Assembly: GCF_000230735.2 (NCBI RefSeq)
Contig: NC_019962.1
Location: forward strand, 2,108,001 to 2,172,000
Length of the DNA stretch: 64,000 bases
Reading direction: 5' to 3'
Origin: Natrinema pellirubrum DSM 15624
GTDB lineage: Archaea; Halobacteriota; Halobacteria; Halobacteriales; Natrialbaceae
A model generated the notes under the pieces. It was given only the letters and a program-made list of their open reading frames with translations. It was not told the DNA's origin and did not search any database. Shown here one piece after another: positions 18,018 through 27,554 of this stretch. Position numbers and translations under genes: made by a program. How positions within the stretch are numbered: position 1 is the stretch's first letter; each line of letters begins with the position of its first letter.

Positions 18018-21000
18018 TCAGACCGATGTAACCCGGATCTCGCTGTCCGCCGTGACCGTGACGAGACAGTCGCTGTACTCGAACGTCACCGACCCGTTGG
18101 ATCGGAGACCGTCCGTCCGCGGTTCGAACAGTCGCTCGAGCGCGTCGGCGTTGATCGAGTAGTGAAGCGGCTCGAGATCCGTGACCTCGACCCCCTTGTG
18201 CGTTGCGACGGCGTCCGCGACGGTAACGCTGAGCGCGGGCGAAGAGATATCAAGCGAGTCGGCGATTTCCTCGCCGGTCGCTCGACGCGGCCACTCGAAG
18301 AACCCGCCGTGATAGGCCGTCTGGACGACCTCTCGCTGGCGATCAGTAAAGGACTCGAGGAGGACCGTCCGTGTGGCCCCGCCGACCGTCTCGGGGTCGT
18401 CGGTCGGGGCCTCACGTCGCGCGACCATCGACACCGAGGGACCGCTGCGGGTGATATCGGCCAGCAGTTCACGGATCTCGACGGCATCGGGAACGTCGAC
18501 GACGGCGCGACCACCCGACTCGTCGACCGAGAACTCGCGCAGCCGCGCGCCGTGGGTACCGGCGATCGAGCCGAGGAACGAATCGGTCATCCGGAGCTGG
18601 ACGAGCGTCTCCCCCTCGTGGTCGGCGATCGTCGTGATCTCGCTAATCCCGTCGACCGCGGCGAGGTCGACGGCCGATGCGGGATCGTCGATCGGCCCTT
18701 CGATCGCTGCGAAGACGAGCTGTGGCCCCTCGTCCGGTGCCGTCGCCCCCTCGTATCTCATGGGTGATCCGAGACGCGCCGCCAACTGACACAGCGTCGC
18801 GTCGGCCGCGACTGCGAGTTCGACCTCGGTGCGGTCGTCGCCGAACAGCGCGTTCTTGCGTTTGACGGCGTCGATCGCGTAGGCGATCGTCTCGCCGAGT
18901 TCCGACAGCATCGAGCGAAGCGTCTCGTCGACGGCATCGCGATCCTCGCCGTAGATCGAGACGACACCGTAGCAGAACCCGTCGTAGACCAGCGGGACCG
19001 CATACACCGACTGGAAGTTCCGGGAGAGAGCCTTCCGTCGCCACTCCCCGTCGTGGACCGCGTCGGCGACGTTCTCGACGTAGACCGGGGCCTGTGTTCG
19101 CGCCGCCCGTCCCGCGGGTTCGGCCGCCGAGTCGTCGACCGCCGTCGCCGTCACTGCCTCGAGATACCCCCGTTCGGCCCCCGCGTGGGCCCGAACCTGT
19201 AGGCGGTTCCCGCCGGGATCGGGCTCCCCGACCCAGGCCAGCGAACACGACTCGAGGGCGGCCAGCCGCCGGGGGACGCCGCGTTCGATCTCGGCCCGGG
19301 AGTCCGCTTTCAACAGGAGTTCCTCGATCGATTGGCGGATCTCGTTGGCGTCGTTAAGCCGCTCGAGGTGGCGATTCTGTGCCTCGAGTTCGCGTTCGCG
19401 GTCACGGAGCCGACGCGTTCGGCCGATCCGGTCGAGCGCCGCCTCCGCGGCCCGTGCGAACAGTTCCGCGAGTTCGACCGTCTCGTCGTCGTAGGCGGCC
19501 GGGTCGGTCGACAGCGCGACGACCACGCCGTGTTCGCCCAGCGGGACGGAGAGGACGCTCCGTGCGGCCGTTTCCTCGTCGGATACCGCGGTCGAATCTC
19601 GAGTGTCGTCGTCGATCGCCGTCTCGCCGTTCACGAACGTCTCCCAGACGATGCTCCCGTCCGGCTCGATCCGTGGCGGCGACCCGAAGGTCGACTCGAA
19701 CGCCGACGCGTGGGCCGCCGGCCGGAGTTCGTTCGCGCGCTCGTCGAACCGGTAGACGACGCTATCGAGGTCGAGAACGTCGGTCGCGACCTCGACGATG
19801 GACTTGCAGGCGGCTGCCTTCGAGTCGACGCTCAACAGATGGCTGCTCGCCTCGTGGAGTCCGCTGAGCGCCTCCTGGTACTGTACCCGTTCGGTGATGT
19901 CGCTTGCGACGCCGATCACGCGGTCGACGTCGCCGCCGTCGGTGATCGGTCGGTACCACATCTCGAAGACCCGGTCCGAGAGTTCCCGCCGGGAGTGGAC
20001 GTCCTCGCCCTCGAGGGCACGTCTTGCGTCGTCACAGATGGCCGGATAGTCCCCGAGCTGGTCGAAAAAGGAGTCGCCGACGACCTCGCCGGCATCGGTA
20101 CCGAGGTTCGCGAGCCCGCGCCCCTCCGAGAGCGTGAACGTCCCGTCCTCGTCGAGGACGAACAGGACGATCGGTGCGTTCTCGACCAACGTCTGTAATC
20201 GCTCGGTCCGTTCGGTCAGGTCCCGCTTTCGCTGGACGCGGTCGGTGACGTCCCGCCAGTAGACCGACATCCCCGACGGCGACGGGTAGATCCGCGCCTC
20301 GATCCACGCGTCGTAGGCGTCGAGGTAGCCCTCGACGGTCCGGGACTCCTGCTCGGCCATCGCTTCGGTGGCCGCGGACTGAAACGCCGTCCCGGTCATT
20401 TCCGGGAACACCTCGAGGATGTGTCGGCCGAGCAGCTCGGACCGGTCGGTAGAGAGGATCTCGAGGGCGCGATCGTTGACGTAGGTGAATTCCCAGTCCG
20501 AATCGAGGGCGTAGAAAGCGTCGGTGACGCGTTTGAACGACTCGCTCAATTCCCGCTCGATGCGGTGATACTCGGTGATATCCCGGATCGACGCGACGAC
20601 GCCGTCGACGACGCCGTCCCCGAGCCGGTTTGTGAGGACGGCCTCGTGGACGTACCACGCGCCGTCGGCGTGCTGGCACGTGTACTCGACGGTCCGGGAG
20701 GTGCCCAGATCGGCCGCACGGGTCGCCTCGAACTCGGCCGCAACTGCCGCCGTATCGTCCCCGTGGACGTGTTCGAGGTAGTGATCCCCGCAGAGGGTGG
20801 CGGGATCGTAGCCACCGGCGACTTCGACCGCCGGGCTGGCGTAGGATATCTCCCCGTCGGCCTCGATCGTGAGTACCACCTCTGAGGAGTACTCGAGAAT
20901 GGTCCGGTACCACTCCGGCCCACGAACGGGCGGTCCGTCCGCCGTCGCTGCCCGCGCGTCGGTGGCGACCGCTCGCTCGAGCCGATGAGCCAGCAGCGCC

Positions 21001-21317
21001 GGGTTCCGGGCGGTCGTCGCGGCGATCACGTCCGTCGCCCCTCGCCGGACGTCGTCGATCGATTCGTCTCCCGTCGGGTCGAGGGCGTAGACGACCGGAC
21101 ACGACCCGGCGAGGTCGTCGACGACCGTCGGGTCGTCGGTCAGGACGCAATCGACCACCTCGAGTCGATCGTCGTCGAGGTCGTCGACCCCCGTGACCGG
21201 CCCCGTCACCGTCAGCCGTTCGTCGGCGAGCCCCGCCGTCGACCGGGCCCACTCGGACGAACCGACGACGAGCGCGCGAACCGGCGTCGGTTCGGTCGCC
21301 GTGAAACCGCGTGTCAT
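18018..21317 (-). CDS. Multi-PAS/GAF BAT-type regulator with a chimeric HTH_10-HalOD1 C-terminus
   Basis: 1099 residues, soluble. Order: a degenerate receiver-like domain (about 12-115, lacking the usual phospho-acceptor context), PAS (about 135-250), PAS (258-370), PAS (385-495), two GAF regions (about 500-640 and 665-815), a BAT domain (about 820-975), then a partial bacterio-opsin-activator HTH_10. The HTH starts FTDRQREVVQTAYHGGFFEW and reaches GEEIADSLDISSPA near residue 1028. There the sequence passes directly into a HalOD1-like output domain (AVATHKGVEVTDLEPLHY, later VTFEYSDCLVTVTA). The recognition helix of HTH_10 is therefore replaced. It is probably a redox, light or small-molecule sensor; DNA binding is doubtful. 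Neighbours are not co-directional partners. Confidence 0.88.
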   Translation of the reverse strand: MTRGFTATEPTPVRALVVGSSEWARSTAGLADERLTVTGPVTGVDDLDDDRLEVVDCVLTDDPTVVDDLAGSCPVVYALDPTGDESIDDVRRGATDVIAATTARNPALLAHRLERAVATDARAATADGPPVRGPEWYRTILEYSSEVVLTIEADGEISYASPAVEVAGGYDPATLCGDHYLEHVHGDDTAAVAAEFEATRAADLGTSRTVEYTCQHADGAWYVHEAVLTNRLGDGVVDGVVASIRDITEYHRIERELSESFKRVTDAFYALDSDWEFTYVNDRALEILSTDRSELLGRHILEVFPEMTGTAFQSAATEAMAEQESRTVEGYLDAYDAWIEARIYPSPSGMSVYWRDVTDRVQRKRDLTERTERLQTLVENAPIVLFVLDEDGTFTLSEGRGLANLGTDAGEVVGDSFFDQLGDYPAICDDARRALEGEDVHSRRELSDRVFEMWYRPITDGGDVDRVIGVASDITERVQYQEALSGLHEASSHLLSVDSKAAACKSIVEVATDVLDLDSVVYRFDERANELRPAAHASAFESTFGSPPRIEPDGSIVWETFVNGETAIDDDTRDSTAVSDEETAARSVLSVPLGEHGVVVALSTDPAAYDDETVELAELFARAAEAALDRIGRTRRLRDRERELEAQNRHLERLNDANEIRQSIEELLLKADSRAEIERGVPRRLAALESCSLAWVGEPDPGGNRLQVRAHAGAERGYLEAVTATAVDDSAAEPAGRAARTQAPVYVENVADAVHDGEWRRKALSRNFQSVYAVPLVYDGFCYGVVSIYGEDRDAVDETLRSMLSELGETIAYAIDAVKRKNALFGDDRTEVELAVAADATLCQLAARLGSPMRYEGATAPDEGPQLVFAAIEGPIDDPASAVDLAAVDGISEITTIADHEGETLVQLRMTDSFLGSIAGTHGARLREFSVDESGGRAVVDVPDAVEIRELLADITRSGPSVSMVARREAPTDDPETVGGATRTVLLESFTDRQREVVQTAYHGGFFEWPRRATGEEIADSLDISSPALSVTVADAVATHKGVEVTDLEPLHYSINADALERLFEPRTDGLRSNGSVTFEYSDCLVTVTADSEIRVTSV

Positions 21318-21392
21318 ACGTCTGCTGGGAGCGCAGCGCGTAAAAATCTCGTGTCGGTTCCGGCGTCGGCTCGCTCGCGCCGGTCGGCTCGC

Positions 21393-22439
21393 CTACTCGA
21401 GGGAAAGCGGGGCGTGTTCGGCGCGGTACCCGTCGGCGGCGTCTACGACCTCGCAAACCTCCCACAGCCGAATCTCCCGTTCCATCGCCGTCATGACCGG
21501 CGTCTCGTAGTGTTCGGCCTCGTACTCGAGGGACTCGCCCTCTCCGCGGCGGCGCTCGACGAACTCGCGGTGGCGCTCGAGTCGCGTCCGGCCGACCGAC
21601 CGGGACAACGACGGGAGTTCCTCAAGGTGGTCGTCGAAGGTCTCGAGAAACGCCGACTCGAGTTCCGCGCCGATGGAGTTGCGACCGGCACACATCGCCG
21701 CCAGCGTCGTCGTCCCGGTCCCCCAGAATGGGTCGAGAACGGTGTCCTCGTAGGCCGAGTACATACAGATCAGCCGGTAGGGGATCTCGAGAGGGTAGGC
21801 CGCGGACCGCTCCCGGAGTTCGTCGTCCTCGAGCGCCTGTAGCTCGCCGGTGACCTCCGTCCAGACGTCGGAGAACCAGCGGTTGCGCTCCTCCCAGAAG
21901 TAGGCGGCTTCGTACCGGCGGTCGGCCCCCGGCTCGAACGAGCGCCGCTGTCCCCCCTTCCGAAAGACCAGGATGTACTCGTGTTCCAGCGTGACGTAGG
22001 CGTTTGGCGGGATCATCCCGCTGCCCATGAACTTGGCCGCGCTGTTTGCCGGCTTGCGCCAGAGGACGTCCGGCAGCGGATCGAACCCCCGCTCCTCGAA
22101 CGCCGAGAGGACGCGAGCGTGATTCGGGTAGACCCGGAAGCTGTCGTCGACCGATCGGGTCGCGTCACCCACGTTGATACAGGCGATCCCACCGTCGATC
22201 AACACCCGCTCGAGTTCGTCCCAGACCCGGTCGAGCTGGGCGTGCATCGCCTCGAACGCCGCCCGCCCGTCGCCGGCGTCTAACGCGTCCCCGACGGCCG
22301 GATCGAGATCGGTAAAGAGGTCGTCCCACATCTCGATCATCGGATAGGGGGGAGACGTGACGACGAGTTCGACGGACGAGTCGTCGACCGCGGAGAGATC
22401 GCGGGCGTCGCCGACGAACACGCGGTGGGTCGTTTCCAT
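21393..22439 (-). CDS. zim: Beta-class N4-cytosine DNA methyltransferase, candidate CTAG methylase Zim
   Basis: 348 residues. Motif IV is TSPPYPMIEMWDD near residue 28, characteristic of N4-cytosine/N6-adenine amino-methylases with S/TPPY; motif I (DPFWGTGTTTLAAMCAGRNS) lies near residue 240, giving the beta-class order. No restriction endonuclease is adjacent, so it behaves as an orphan methylase. Haloarchaea carry a widespread orphan CTAG N4 methylase called Zim, and the N-terminus here resembles what I recall of it; the symbol is tentative. CTAG is conspicuously rare in the surrounding backbone sequence. SAM is the methyl donor. Confidence 0.75.
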   Translation of the reverse strand: METTHRVFVGDARDLSAVDDSSVELVVTSPPYPMIEMWDDLFTDLDPAVGDALDAGDGRAAFEAMHAQLDRVWDELERVLIDGGIACINVGDATRSVDDSFRVYPNHARVLSAFEERGFDPLPDVLWRKPANSAAKFMGSGMIPPNAYVTLEHEYILVFRKGGQRRSFEPGADRRYEAAYFWEERNRWFSDVWTEVTGELQALEDDELRERSAAYPLEIPYRLICMYSAYEDTVLDPFWGTGTTTLAAMCAGRNSIGAELESAFLETFDDHLEELPSLSRSVGRTRLERHREFVERRRGEGESLEYEAEHYETPVMTAMEREIRLWEVCEVVDAADGYRAEHAPLSLE

Positions 22440-22572
22440 TGGCTACACACTGTCAGCGTCGCACCCTTAGCTCCTTCGTCACCGCCGCGACCGCGGGCCA
22501 CTGCGGCGACGTTAACGGCCCGGTTGTGGGCACGAACTGACTGCGACGAAAAGGACCGAAGGCGACTCGCGC

Positions 22573-23103
22573 TTACTCTTCGGTCTCTTCGTCCGCCCCC
22601 GACTCGGCCTCGGCTTCCTCGGGTTCGTCGCCCTCGCCGCCAGTGGCGGGTTCGAACTCCTCGATCGGCTCCCATTCGGCCTCCTCGTCGCCGGCGAGCC
22701 GACGACGGAGGATCGCGGCCCCAGCAAGCAGTCCGACGCCAAGCAGGAGCCGCGGCAACACCGAGGAGCCGCCCCCGGTTTCGTCCGTCTCGGTCGTTTC
22801 CTCGCCCGTTTCGCTCGTTCCGGCCGTCGTCTCCATCACGTCCTCGATGATCTCGGGTTCCTCGATGTCCTCGATCGGCGACTCCTCGAGTTCCGGTGAG
22901 TTCCGCCCCGCCAGAAAGCCAAGCGCCGCACCGAGGCCGAACAGGGCCCCCGCGAGCGGCAGCCGCCCGCCGGAGCGTCCGCCCTCCGACTCCTCGACGG
23001 CCTCGAGGATCGACTCGCGCATCGGCGAGTCCATCCCCTTGGTGATCGCTTCCTTGACGACGAGTTCCGATAGCGTCCTGTCCTGTTGCTCCGTCTCGGG
23101 CAT
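22573..23103 (-). CDS. Haloarchaeal membrane protein with acidic Thr/Glu linker
   Basis: 176 residues from the ATG at 23103. It has a polar N-terminus (SELVVKEAITKGMDSPMRES), a first hydrophobic helix (PLAGALFGLGAALGFLAG), an acidic linker rich in Glu/Thr/Gly, a second helix (LLLGVGLLAGAAILRR) and an acidic tail. Two-helix membrane protein of unknown function. A start at 23184 would add 27 non-homologous residues. Confidence 0.6.
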   Translation of the reverse strand: MPETEQQDRTLSELVVKEAITKGMDSPMRESILEAVEESEGGRSGGRLPLAGALFGLGAALGFLAGRNSPELEESPIEDIEEPEIIEDVMETTAGTSETGEETTETDETGGGSSVLPRLLLGVGLLAGAAILRRRLAGDEEAEWEPIEEFEPATGGEGDEPEEAEAESGADEETEE

Positions 23104-23567
23104 AATCCGCCACGACCACACCGCCGTACATAGTTCTATCCACCGTTTCCCTCGATTCGGACACGGTCCGCCCGCGTTAGACACCGGCTAACCGTTCGGA
23201 GCGAGGGGACAACCGAAGTCTACCGTCGGCCCGACTACCGGCGTTACGGGCGTGGCCGCGACGGACGACCCACCAGGATCGGCTCGGAACGCGAGCCGAG
23301 ACTCCCACCCGGCGAGACGGCTCGCGAACGCCGCCGCCGACCCACCCATCGATCGCGCGGCCGCGTCTCGACCGGGCAGGGGGGGGGCGGACGACGGCCC
23401 CGACGGCCAGCGAGGGCGGTACGATCCTCGCGCGTCGATCCGGCCTCCCTCGAGGGGCGAGAAAGCCGACCCTTCCCGACCTATAAAACCGCGTCGGCCG
23501 CTTTCCCGCGGGTCACCGCGTCGAACGGGTTCCATAACGAAAGGGCTCCCCCGAAAGACGACCGGAC
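23104..23567. other. Intergenic region with one good TATA box
   Basis: 464 very GC-rich bases containing a run of nine G at about 23380. The only clear signal is CCTATAAAACC near 23480-23490 on the plus strand, a strong TATA box that would start a transcript roughly 60 bases before the membrane-protein ATG at 23568. No frame in the stretch looks coding. Confidence 0.5.
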
Positions 23568-24209
23568 ATGAGCGTTATCCGCCGGACGGAGGTTCTCGGC
23601 CGGACGACGCGACGACGCGTCGTGGGGGTGACGGCCGCGCTCTCGGCCGCGGCCGTGGAAACGCTCGGGGTCGGGCTCTGGTTCGGGTTAGTCGTCGGCT
23701 CACGGACGACGACGACCGCGCTCGCGGGGCTCGGGGTGTTGTTCTGTGGCGCACTCCTCAGGACGGTCGTCGTCGACGCGACGATCGGCGACCTCGGCGA
23801 TCTCCTGCAACCGCACCGACTCGCCGCGCCGCTGTTGCTCACCGGCGGCTGGATCTGCTGGCTGCTCGTGGCCGAACTGGTCGGCGACGTGGCCGGCGTC
23901 GCCGTCGCGACCGTCGTCCTGACCGCCGTCCTCACCGCGCAGTGTCGCCTCGAGCGACGCGTCTGCGATCGTTACGCGCGCTACCGGACGGGCTGGCTCG
24001 TCGGCCCGGGCCTGCTGTTGGCGCTCGGGGCCGCCGCGCTGTTGGCCTCCGCCTGGTTTACCGGCTGGACGCTCTCCTCGGGGCCGATTTCGCTCGGGAT
24101 CACGACGGTCGTCGTCCGCCTCGAGGCCGTCCACCTCGGCGCGGCGGCGTTCGGCCTCGCGGCCGTTCTTGCCCACCAACGCCGGTTCCAGCGGCTCCTG
24201 GGCACCTGA
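23568..24209 (+). CDS. Unrecognised six-to-seven-helix membrane protein
   Basis: 213 residues, almost entirely hydrophobic segments separated by short Arg-rich loops (RRTEVLGRTTRRRV at the N-terminus, CRLERRVCDRYARYRTG in the middle, HQRRFQRLLGT at the end). The positive loops suggest an N-in topology. I do not recognise a family; the pattern is consistent with a small integral membrane protein. It ends exactly one base before the convergent FMN reductase stop. Confidence 0.65.
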   Translation: MSVIRRTEVLGRTTRRRVVGVTAALSAAAVETLGVGLWFGLVVGSRTTTTALAGLGVLFCGALLRTVVVDATIGDLGDLLQPHRLAAPLLLTGGWICWLLVAELVGDVAGVAVATVVLTAVLTAQCRLERRVCDRYARYRTGWLVGPGLLLALGAAALLASAWFTGWTLSSGPISLGITTVVVRLEAVHLGAAAFGLAAVLAHQRRFQRLLGT

Positions 24210-24803
24210 TCACTTCCCCTCCGCACCGACGTTCTGATCGCTCTCGAAGGAGTCCGGATCCGGCTCGATCGTCGCGTACTGGACGGCCCGCCGTCCCAGC
24301 GTCTCGACCCGCGTGGCCAGTTTCGGATCGACGAACTCGCCGCCGTCGAACGCGTCGCCGGCGTTCGGAATCGCCGCCTCGTGGGGAATCTCCCACGCGT
24401 TCAGCGCCCGACAGACCGACCGCATATGCTCGAGGGCCGTCACGGGGAAGGCACCGCCCGACACCGCGAGCAGACCGACCGTCGTGTCCTCGAACTCGTC
24501 GAACCCGCAGTAGTCAAGCGCCGTTTTCAGCGGCGACGAGTACGAGCCGTGATACATCGGCGACCCCAACAGGACCGTGTCCGCATCCCGGACCCGTGCG
24601 GCCAGTGTCGCTGCGTCGCCGGCGTCTTCCCGGTCCCGATCCGCATCGAAGACCGGTAGTTCGTACCCGCGGAGGTCCAGCAATTCGGTACTCGCACCGG
24701 CCCCCTCGGCGGCTGCAAGCGCCCGCTCGAGCGCGGTCCGGGTGTGGCTTCCGTCGCGGAGACTGCCACACAGTGCGGTCACGCGAACGTCGTCGTCGCT
24801 CAT
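24210..24803 (-). CDS. NADPH-dependent FMN reductase family flavoprotein
   Basis: 197 residues from the ATG at 24803. Flavodoxin-like fold: phosphate-binding loop TALCGSLRDGSHTRTAL near the N-terminus, the LLGSPMYHGSYSSPLKTALDY motif at about residues 75-95 that contacts FMN, and LLAVSGGAFPVTALEHMR near 110-127. It reduces flavin or quinone/azo substrates with NAD(P)H. The frame stays open far upstream through the divergent transporter gene, which is an overprint; the family N-terminus fixes the start. Convergent with 23568-24209. Confidence 0.9.
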   Translation of the reverse strand: MSDDDVRVTALCGSLRDGSHTRTALERALAAAEGAGASTELLDLRGYELPVFDADRDREDAGDAATLAARVRDADTVLLGSPMYHGSYSSPLKTALDYCGFDEFEDTTVGLLAVSGGAFPVTALEHMRSVCRALNAWEIPHEAAIPNAGDAFDGGEFVDPKLATRVETLGRRAVQYATIEPDPDSFESDQNVGAEGK

Positions 24804-24914
24804 GGATCGTCGGACGACCGGCAGCGGGAAAAGCGATCCGAAAGAAACGCTCGTTGACAGGAGAGCGTCGCACGATCCGACGGCCCTTTCCTCCCGGGCT
24901 CCGAACTGGCCGCC

Positions 24915-25904
24915 GTGCAGACAGTCGTCTCGGTCCTCCTCGAGGAAGCGCTCCCGCGCGTGGTGACGATCACGCTGTTGATCGGCGCGGGCGTCGGGCT
25001 GGCGAACCTCGCGGTGGAGTACGGTCTCGTCACGGTCGTCGCCCGGGTCGGGCGCTATCTCACGGAGCCGGCGAACCTCCCCCCGGAGGTGGGCACTGCC
25101 GTCCTCACGAACACCGTCTCGGTGACCGCGGGCTACGGCATGCTCGCGGAGTTCCGCGAAGAAGGGCTGTTGGACGACCGCGCGACGCTGATCGCCGTCG
25201 TCATCAACACGTTCTTCGGCTTCGTCCAGCACATCTTCACCTACTACGGCCCGGTCCTCGTCCCCATCCTGGGGGTCCAGGTCGGACTCATGTACGTCGG
25301 CGCGCGTGCGGGGATCTCGCTTGGCATCTCGCTCGTGGGCCTGCTCGCCGGTGCCGTCCTCCTCCGTGGCTACGAGTACGACCCCCACGCACTCGACCCC
25401 GAGACGCCCGACGAGGAGGTCCGGACGACCCGCGACAAGTTCCGCGCCGCCGGCACGAGTACGCTCGAGCGACTCCGCTCGATCGTGCCCCGACTGGCCG
25501 TCGTCTACTCGGTGGTTTTTCTCGCACTCGAGTACGCCGATCGAATCCTCGAGGCGCTTGCTGGGGTCGGGATCACCGAGCCGGCCGCAGCCGTCGACCC
25601 GATCGCCGGCCTGCTCGGCCTCCCGGGCGCGGCGGTGCCGGTGATCCTCGTCTCGCTAGTCGACCCGACGACCGGCGCGATCACGGTCGCGCCGCTGATC
25701 GGGGACGTCCTGACGCCCGATCAGGCGGTGATCACGCTGCTGGTCGGCAGCCTCGTGTCGCTGACGATCGGGACCGTCAAGCGCTCGATCCCGTTCCAGT
25801 TCGGGATCTGGGGCGCGTCGTTCGGGACGAAGGTGATCGTCGTCAACGTCGGGCTGAAAGCCGCGTTCATCCTCGTCGCCATCGCAGTCTTCTTCGTCGC
25901 CTGA
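24915..25904 (+). CDS. Nucleoside-recognition (Gate) domain membrane protein
   Basis: 329 residues, about eight hydrophobic helices in two homologous halves. Motifs LTNTVSVTAGYGMLAEF and LVDPTTGAITVAPLIGD resemble the Gate domain found in nucleoside transporters, FeoB and spore-maturation proteins. An N-terminal GTG at 24915 is used, as there is no better start. Substrate unknown; archaeal stand-alone Gate proteins are poorly characterised. Divergent from the FMN reductase with about 110 bases between starts. Confidence 0.75.
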   Translation: MQTVVSVLLEEALPRVVTITLLIGAGVGLANLAVEYGLVTVVARVGRYLTEPANLPPEVGTAVLTNTVSVTAGYGMLAEFREEGLLDDRATLIAVVINTFFGFVQHIFTYYGPVLVPILGVQVGLMYVGARAGISLGISLVGLLAGAVLLRGYEYDPHALDPETPDEEVRTTRDKFRAAGTSTLERLRSIVPRLAVVYSVVFLALEYADRILEALAGVGITEPAAAVDPIAGLLGLPGAAVPVILVSLVDPTTGAITVAPLIGDVLTPDQAVITLLVGSLVSLTIGTVKRSIPFQFGIWGASFGTKVIVVNVGLKAAFILVAIAVFFVA

Positions 25905-25997
25905 AACGGGCTGCCTGCGTCGGCGATCGCTCGAGCGGGCGAAAAATCAGTGTCGGCCCATTGACCTCGACGGCGGACCGTGGGGACAGCGACGACG

Positions 25998-26390
25998 CTA
26001 CGCACTCGCGGCCGACGCGCCCGTCGTTCGGACGCTCCCGTAGATCCCGATCAGCGACAGGATCGCGATGAACACGCCGGCCAGTCCGTTGATCCCGACG
26101 GCGAGGGTCTGGGACGAAGCGATCACGTAGGGAGCGGCCGCGATCCAGACGCCAAGCAGCGTCAGCACCGCGGCGAGGACGATGCTCGGTGATCGCTGCT
26201 CGCCGGTCCGGTAGGCATGAGCCGACGCCAGTAGGGCGACGAGCGCGCCGGCGAGGACGTTGTGGATACCAAGCGTGTCGGTGATGGTAAAGACCGCCGT
26301 CGAAACCATGACGAACGCCCCCAAGACCGCGGTCAGTCCCGCCGTTCGTTCGACCAGTACCGCCGCATCGTCCGCGTGGTGGGTACTCAT
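25998..26390 (-). CDS. SPW-repeat-like small membrane protein
   Basis: 130 residues, four hydrophobic helices, ATG at 26390. It has two similar helix pairs (VLVERTAGLTAVLGAFVM, and later VLTLLGVWIAAAPYVI), the second resembling the W-x6-8-SPF/SPW pattern of the SPW family but with AAP instead of SPW. It is followed by the related gene at 26579-27007 upstream on the same strand, 188 bases away. Function unknown; such proteins are frequent in haloarchaea and actinobacteria. Confidence 0.7.
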   Translation of the reverse strand: MSTHHADDAAVLVERTAGLTAVLGAFVMVSTAVFTITDTLGIHNVLAGALVALLASAHAYRTGEQRSPSIVLAAVLTLLGVWIAAAPYVIASSQTLAVGINGLAGVFIAILSLIGIYGSVRTTGASAASA

Positions 26391-26578
26391 ATTCGGTACT
26401 ACTGACAGCCACGCATATGAGAGCAGCGGCGATTCCTCGCGACGGGGACTCGAGCAGCGCCGGTATCCGGCGGAGTCACGGCGGTTACCGACCGGATCAC
26501 GTGGACCGCCGGAAGTCATTGCCGAGGCACCCACAGGACGGGCGCGGTTACACCGGGCAACCGTTACGACGAGCCGTC

Positions 26579-27007
26579 TCAGGCCCGGGCTCGCGCACGC
26601 TCCGGCGTGTCGGCCTTATTGTTGGCGTAGGCGTTGTACGCCGCGAGGGCCGCGACGAGCAGCCCCGAGATCGCCGTCCCGGTCGCCAGCGCGTTGCCGC
26701 CCATGTCGATAAACGAGGGCGAGACGAGCGCCCACAGCCCCAGCAGGACCGTCAGCGACGCGACCCCGACGCTGGCCAGTCGGTCCTTCGACAGCCGGTA
26801 GAAGTTGTAGCCGGCCGTCAGGAAGATCGCCGTCCCGATCAGCGTGTCGTTCCAGACCGCCGCGTCCGTCGACTCGAGCAGGAACGGCGACGCGACCAGA
26901 TACAGGCCAAGCAGCGCCGCGAGGGCGCTGATCCACTGCATCACGTCGGTGTTGAGCGAGTTGTAGTCGGTGCGGGTCCGGCGTTCGGTTTCGGATGCGT
27001 CGCTCAT
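26579..27007 (-). CDS. SPW-repeat membrane protein
   Basis: 142 residues with four helices and two recognisable SPW units: MQWISALAALLGLYLVASPF and VLLGLWALVSPSFID, each followed by an AVWNDTLIGTAIF-type helix or its counterpart. Related to the protein downstream on the same strand. A cytoplasmic polar N-terminus (DASETERRTRTDYNSLN) precedes the first helix. Role unknown. Confidence 0.78.
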   Translation of the reverse strand: MSDASETERRTRTDYNSLNTDVMQWISALAALLGLYLVASPFLLESTDAAVWNDTLIGTAIFLTAGYNFYRLSKDRLASVGVASLTVLLGLWALVSPSFIDMGGNALATGTAISGLLVAALAAYNAYANNKADTPERARARA

Positions 27008-27207
27008 GTTTCTCAGCCGAGGGTAGCCGAGTGTCGGGCATAACGACAGTGCCTGCAGTCGTCGGGCGGTTCATACCGGCTCGGGGTGCGGGCCGGCCGG
27101 TGGCGAATACGAACTATGGGATGACGCACAGGACGGATTCTAAGCGAGATCGACGCGGCTCTCAGTCTCACCGACTCCGAACGGCCACGAGAACACGACA
27201 CATCGTG

Positions 27208-27435
27208 TCACTCCACGTCGATCGGGGGCTCGGAGACACCAGCAGGCTCGAGTTCGGCTACCGCTCTCAGGGCGTCGATGCTCTGATACGAATCAAGGTC
27301 GTACGTATCCAGCATTTCAGCCGCGAGAATCCACGCTTGTCTCGCCAATTCGGAGTCGGTGTCCTGATGGCGGTACGAAAACTCCGCTAATGCCACAGCG
27401 ATCAGTAGGTCATCGCGGAGACGATCGATACTCAT
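27208..27435 (-). CDS. Small helical haloarchaeal protein of unknown function
   Basis: 75 residues from the ATG at 27435. A minus-strand TATA box (TATTTATG, 27459-27466) lies about 27 bases upstream, which supports this start and a leaderless transcript. The protein is acidic and helical (DRLRDDLLIAVALAEFSYRH, LARQAWILAAEMLDTYDL). It marks the left side of the AT-rich transition into the island. No family recognised. Confidence 0.55.
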   Translation of the reverse strand: MSIDRLRDDLLIAVALAEFSYRHQDTDSELARQAWILAAEMLDTYDLDSYQSIDALRAVAELEPAGVSEPPIDVE

Positions 27436-27554
27436 GCGTGCAAACATATACCACAGCACATAAATAGATTGTCGTGGCTCTGAGTTCGAGTTACAACCGT
27501 ATATTCGAATGTGATTACGAACAGCCGTTGGCAATACAGTTCATGTTCGAATAG

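Noticed and set aside
23252..26071. A very long open plus-strand frame (over 900 codons) spanning four real genes
   Set aside because: It is an overprint of GC-rich genes: the product is Arg/Pro/Ser rich, has no domain, and known-family proteins occupy other frames across the same bases.
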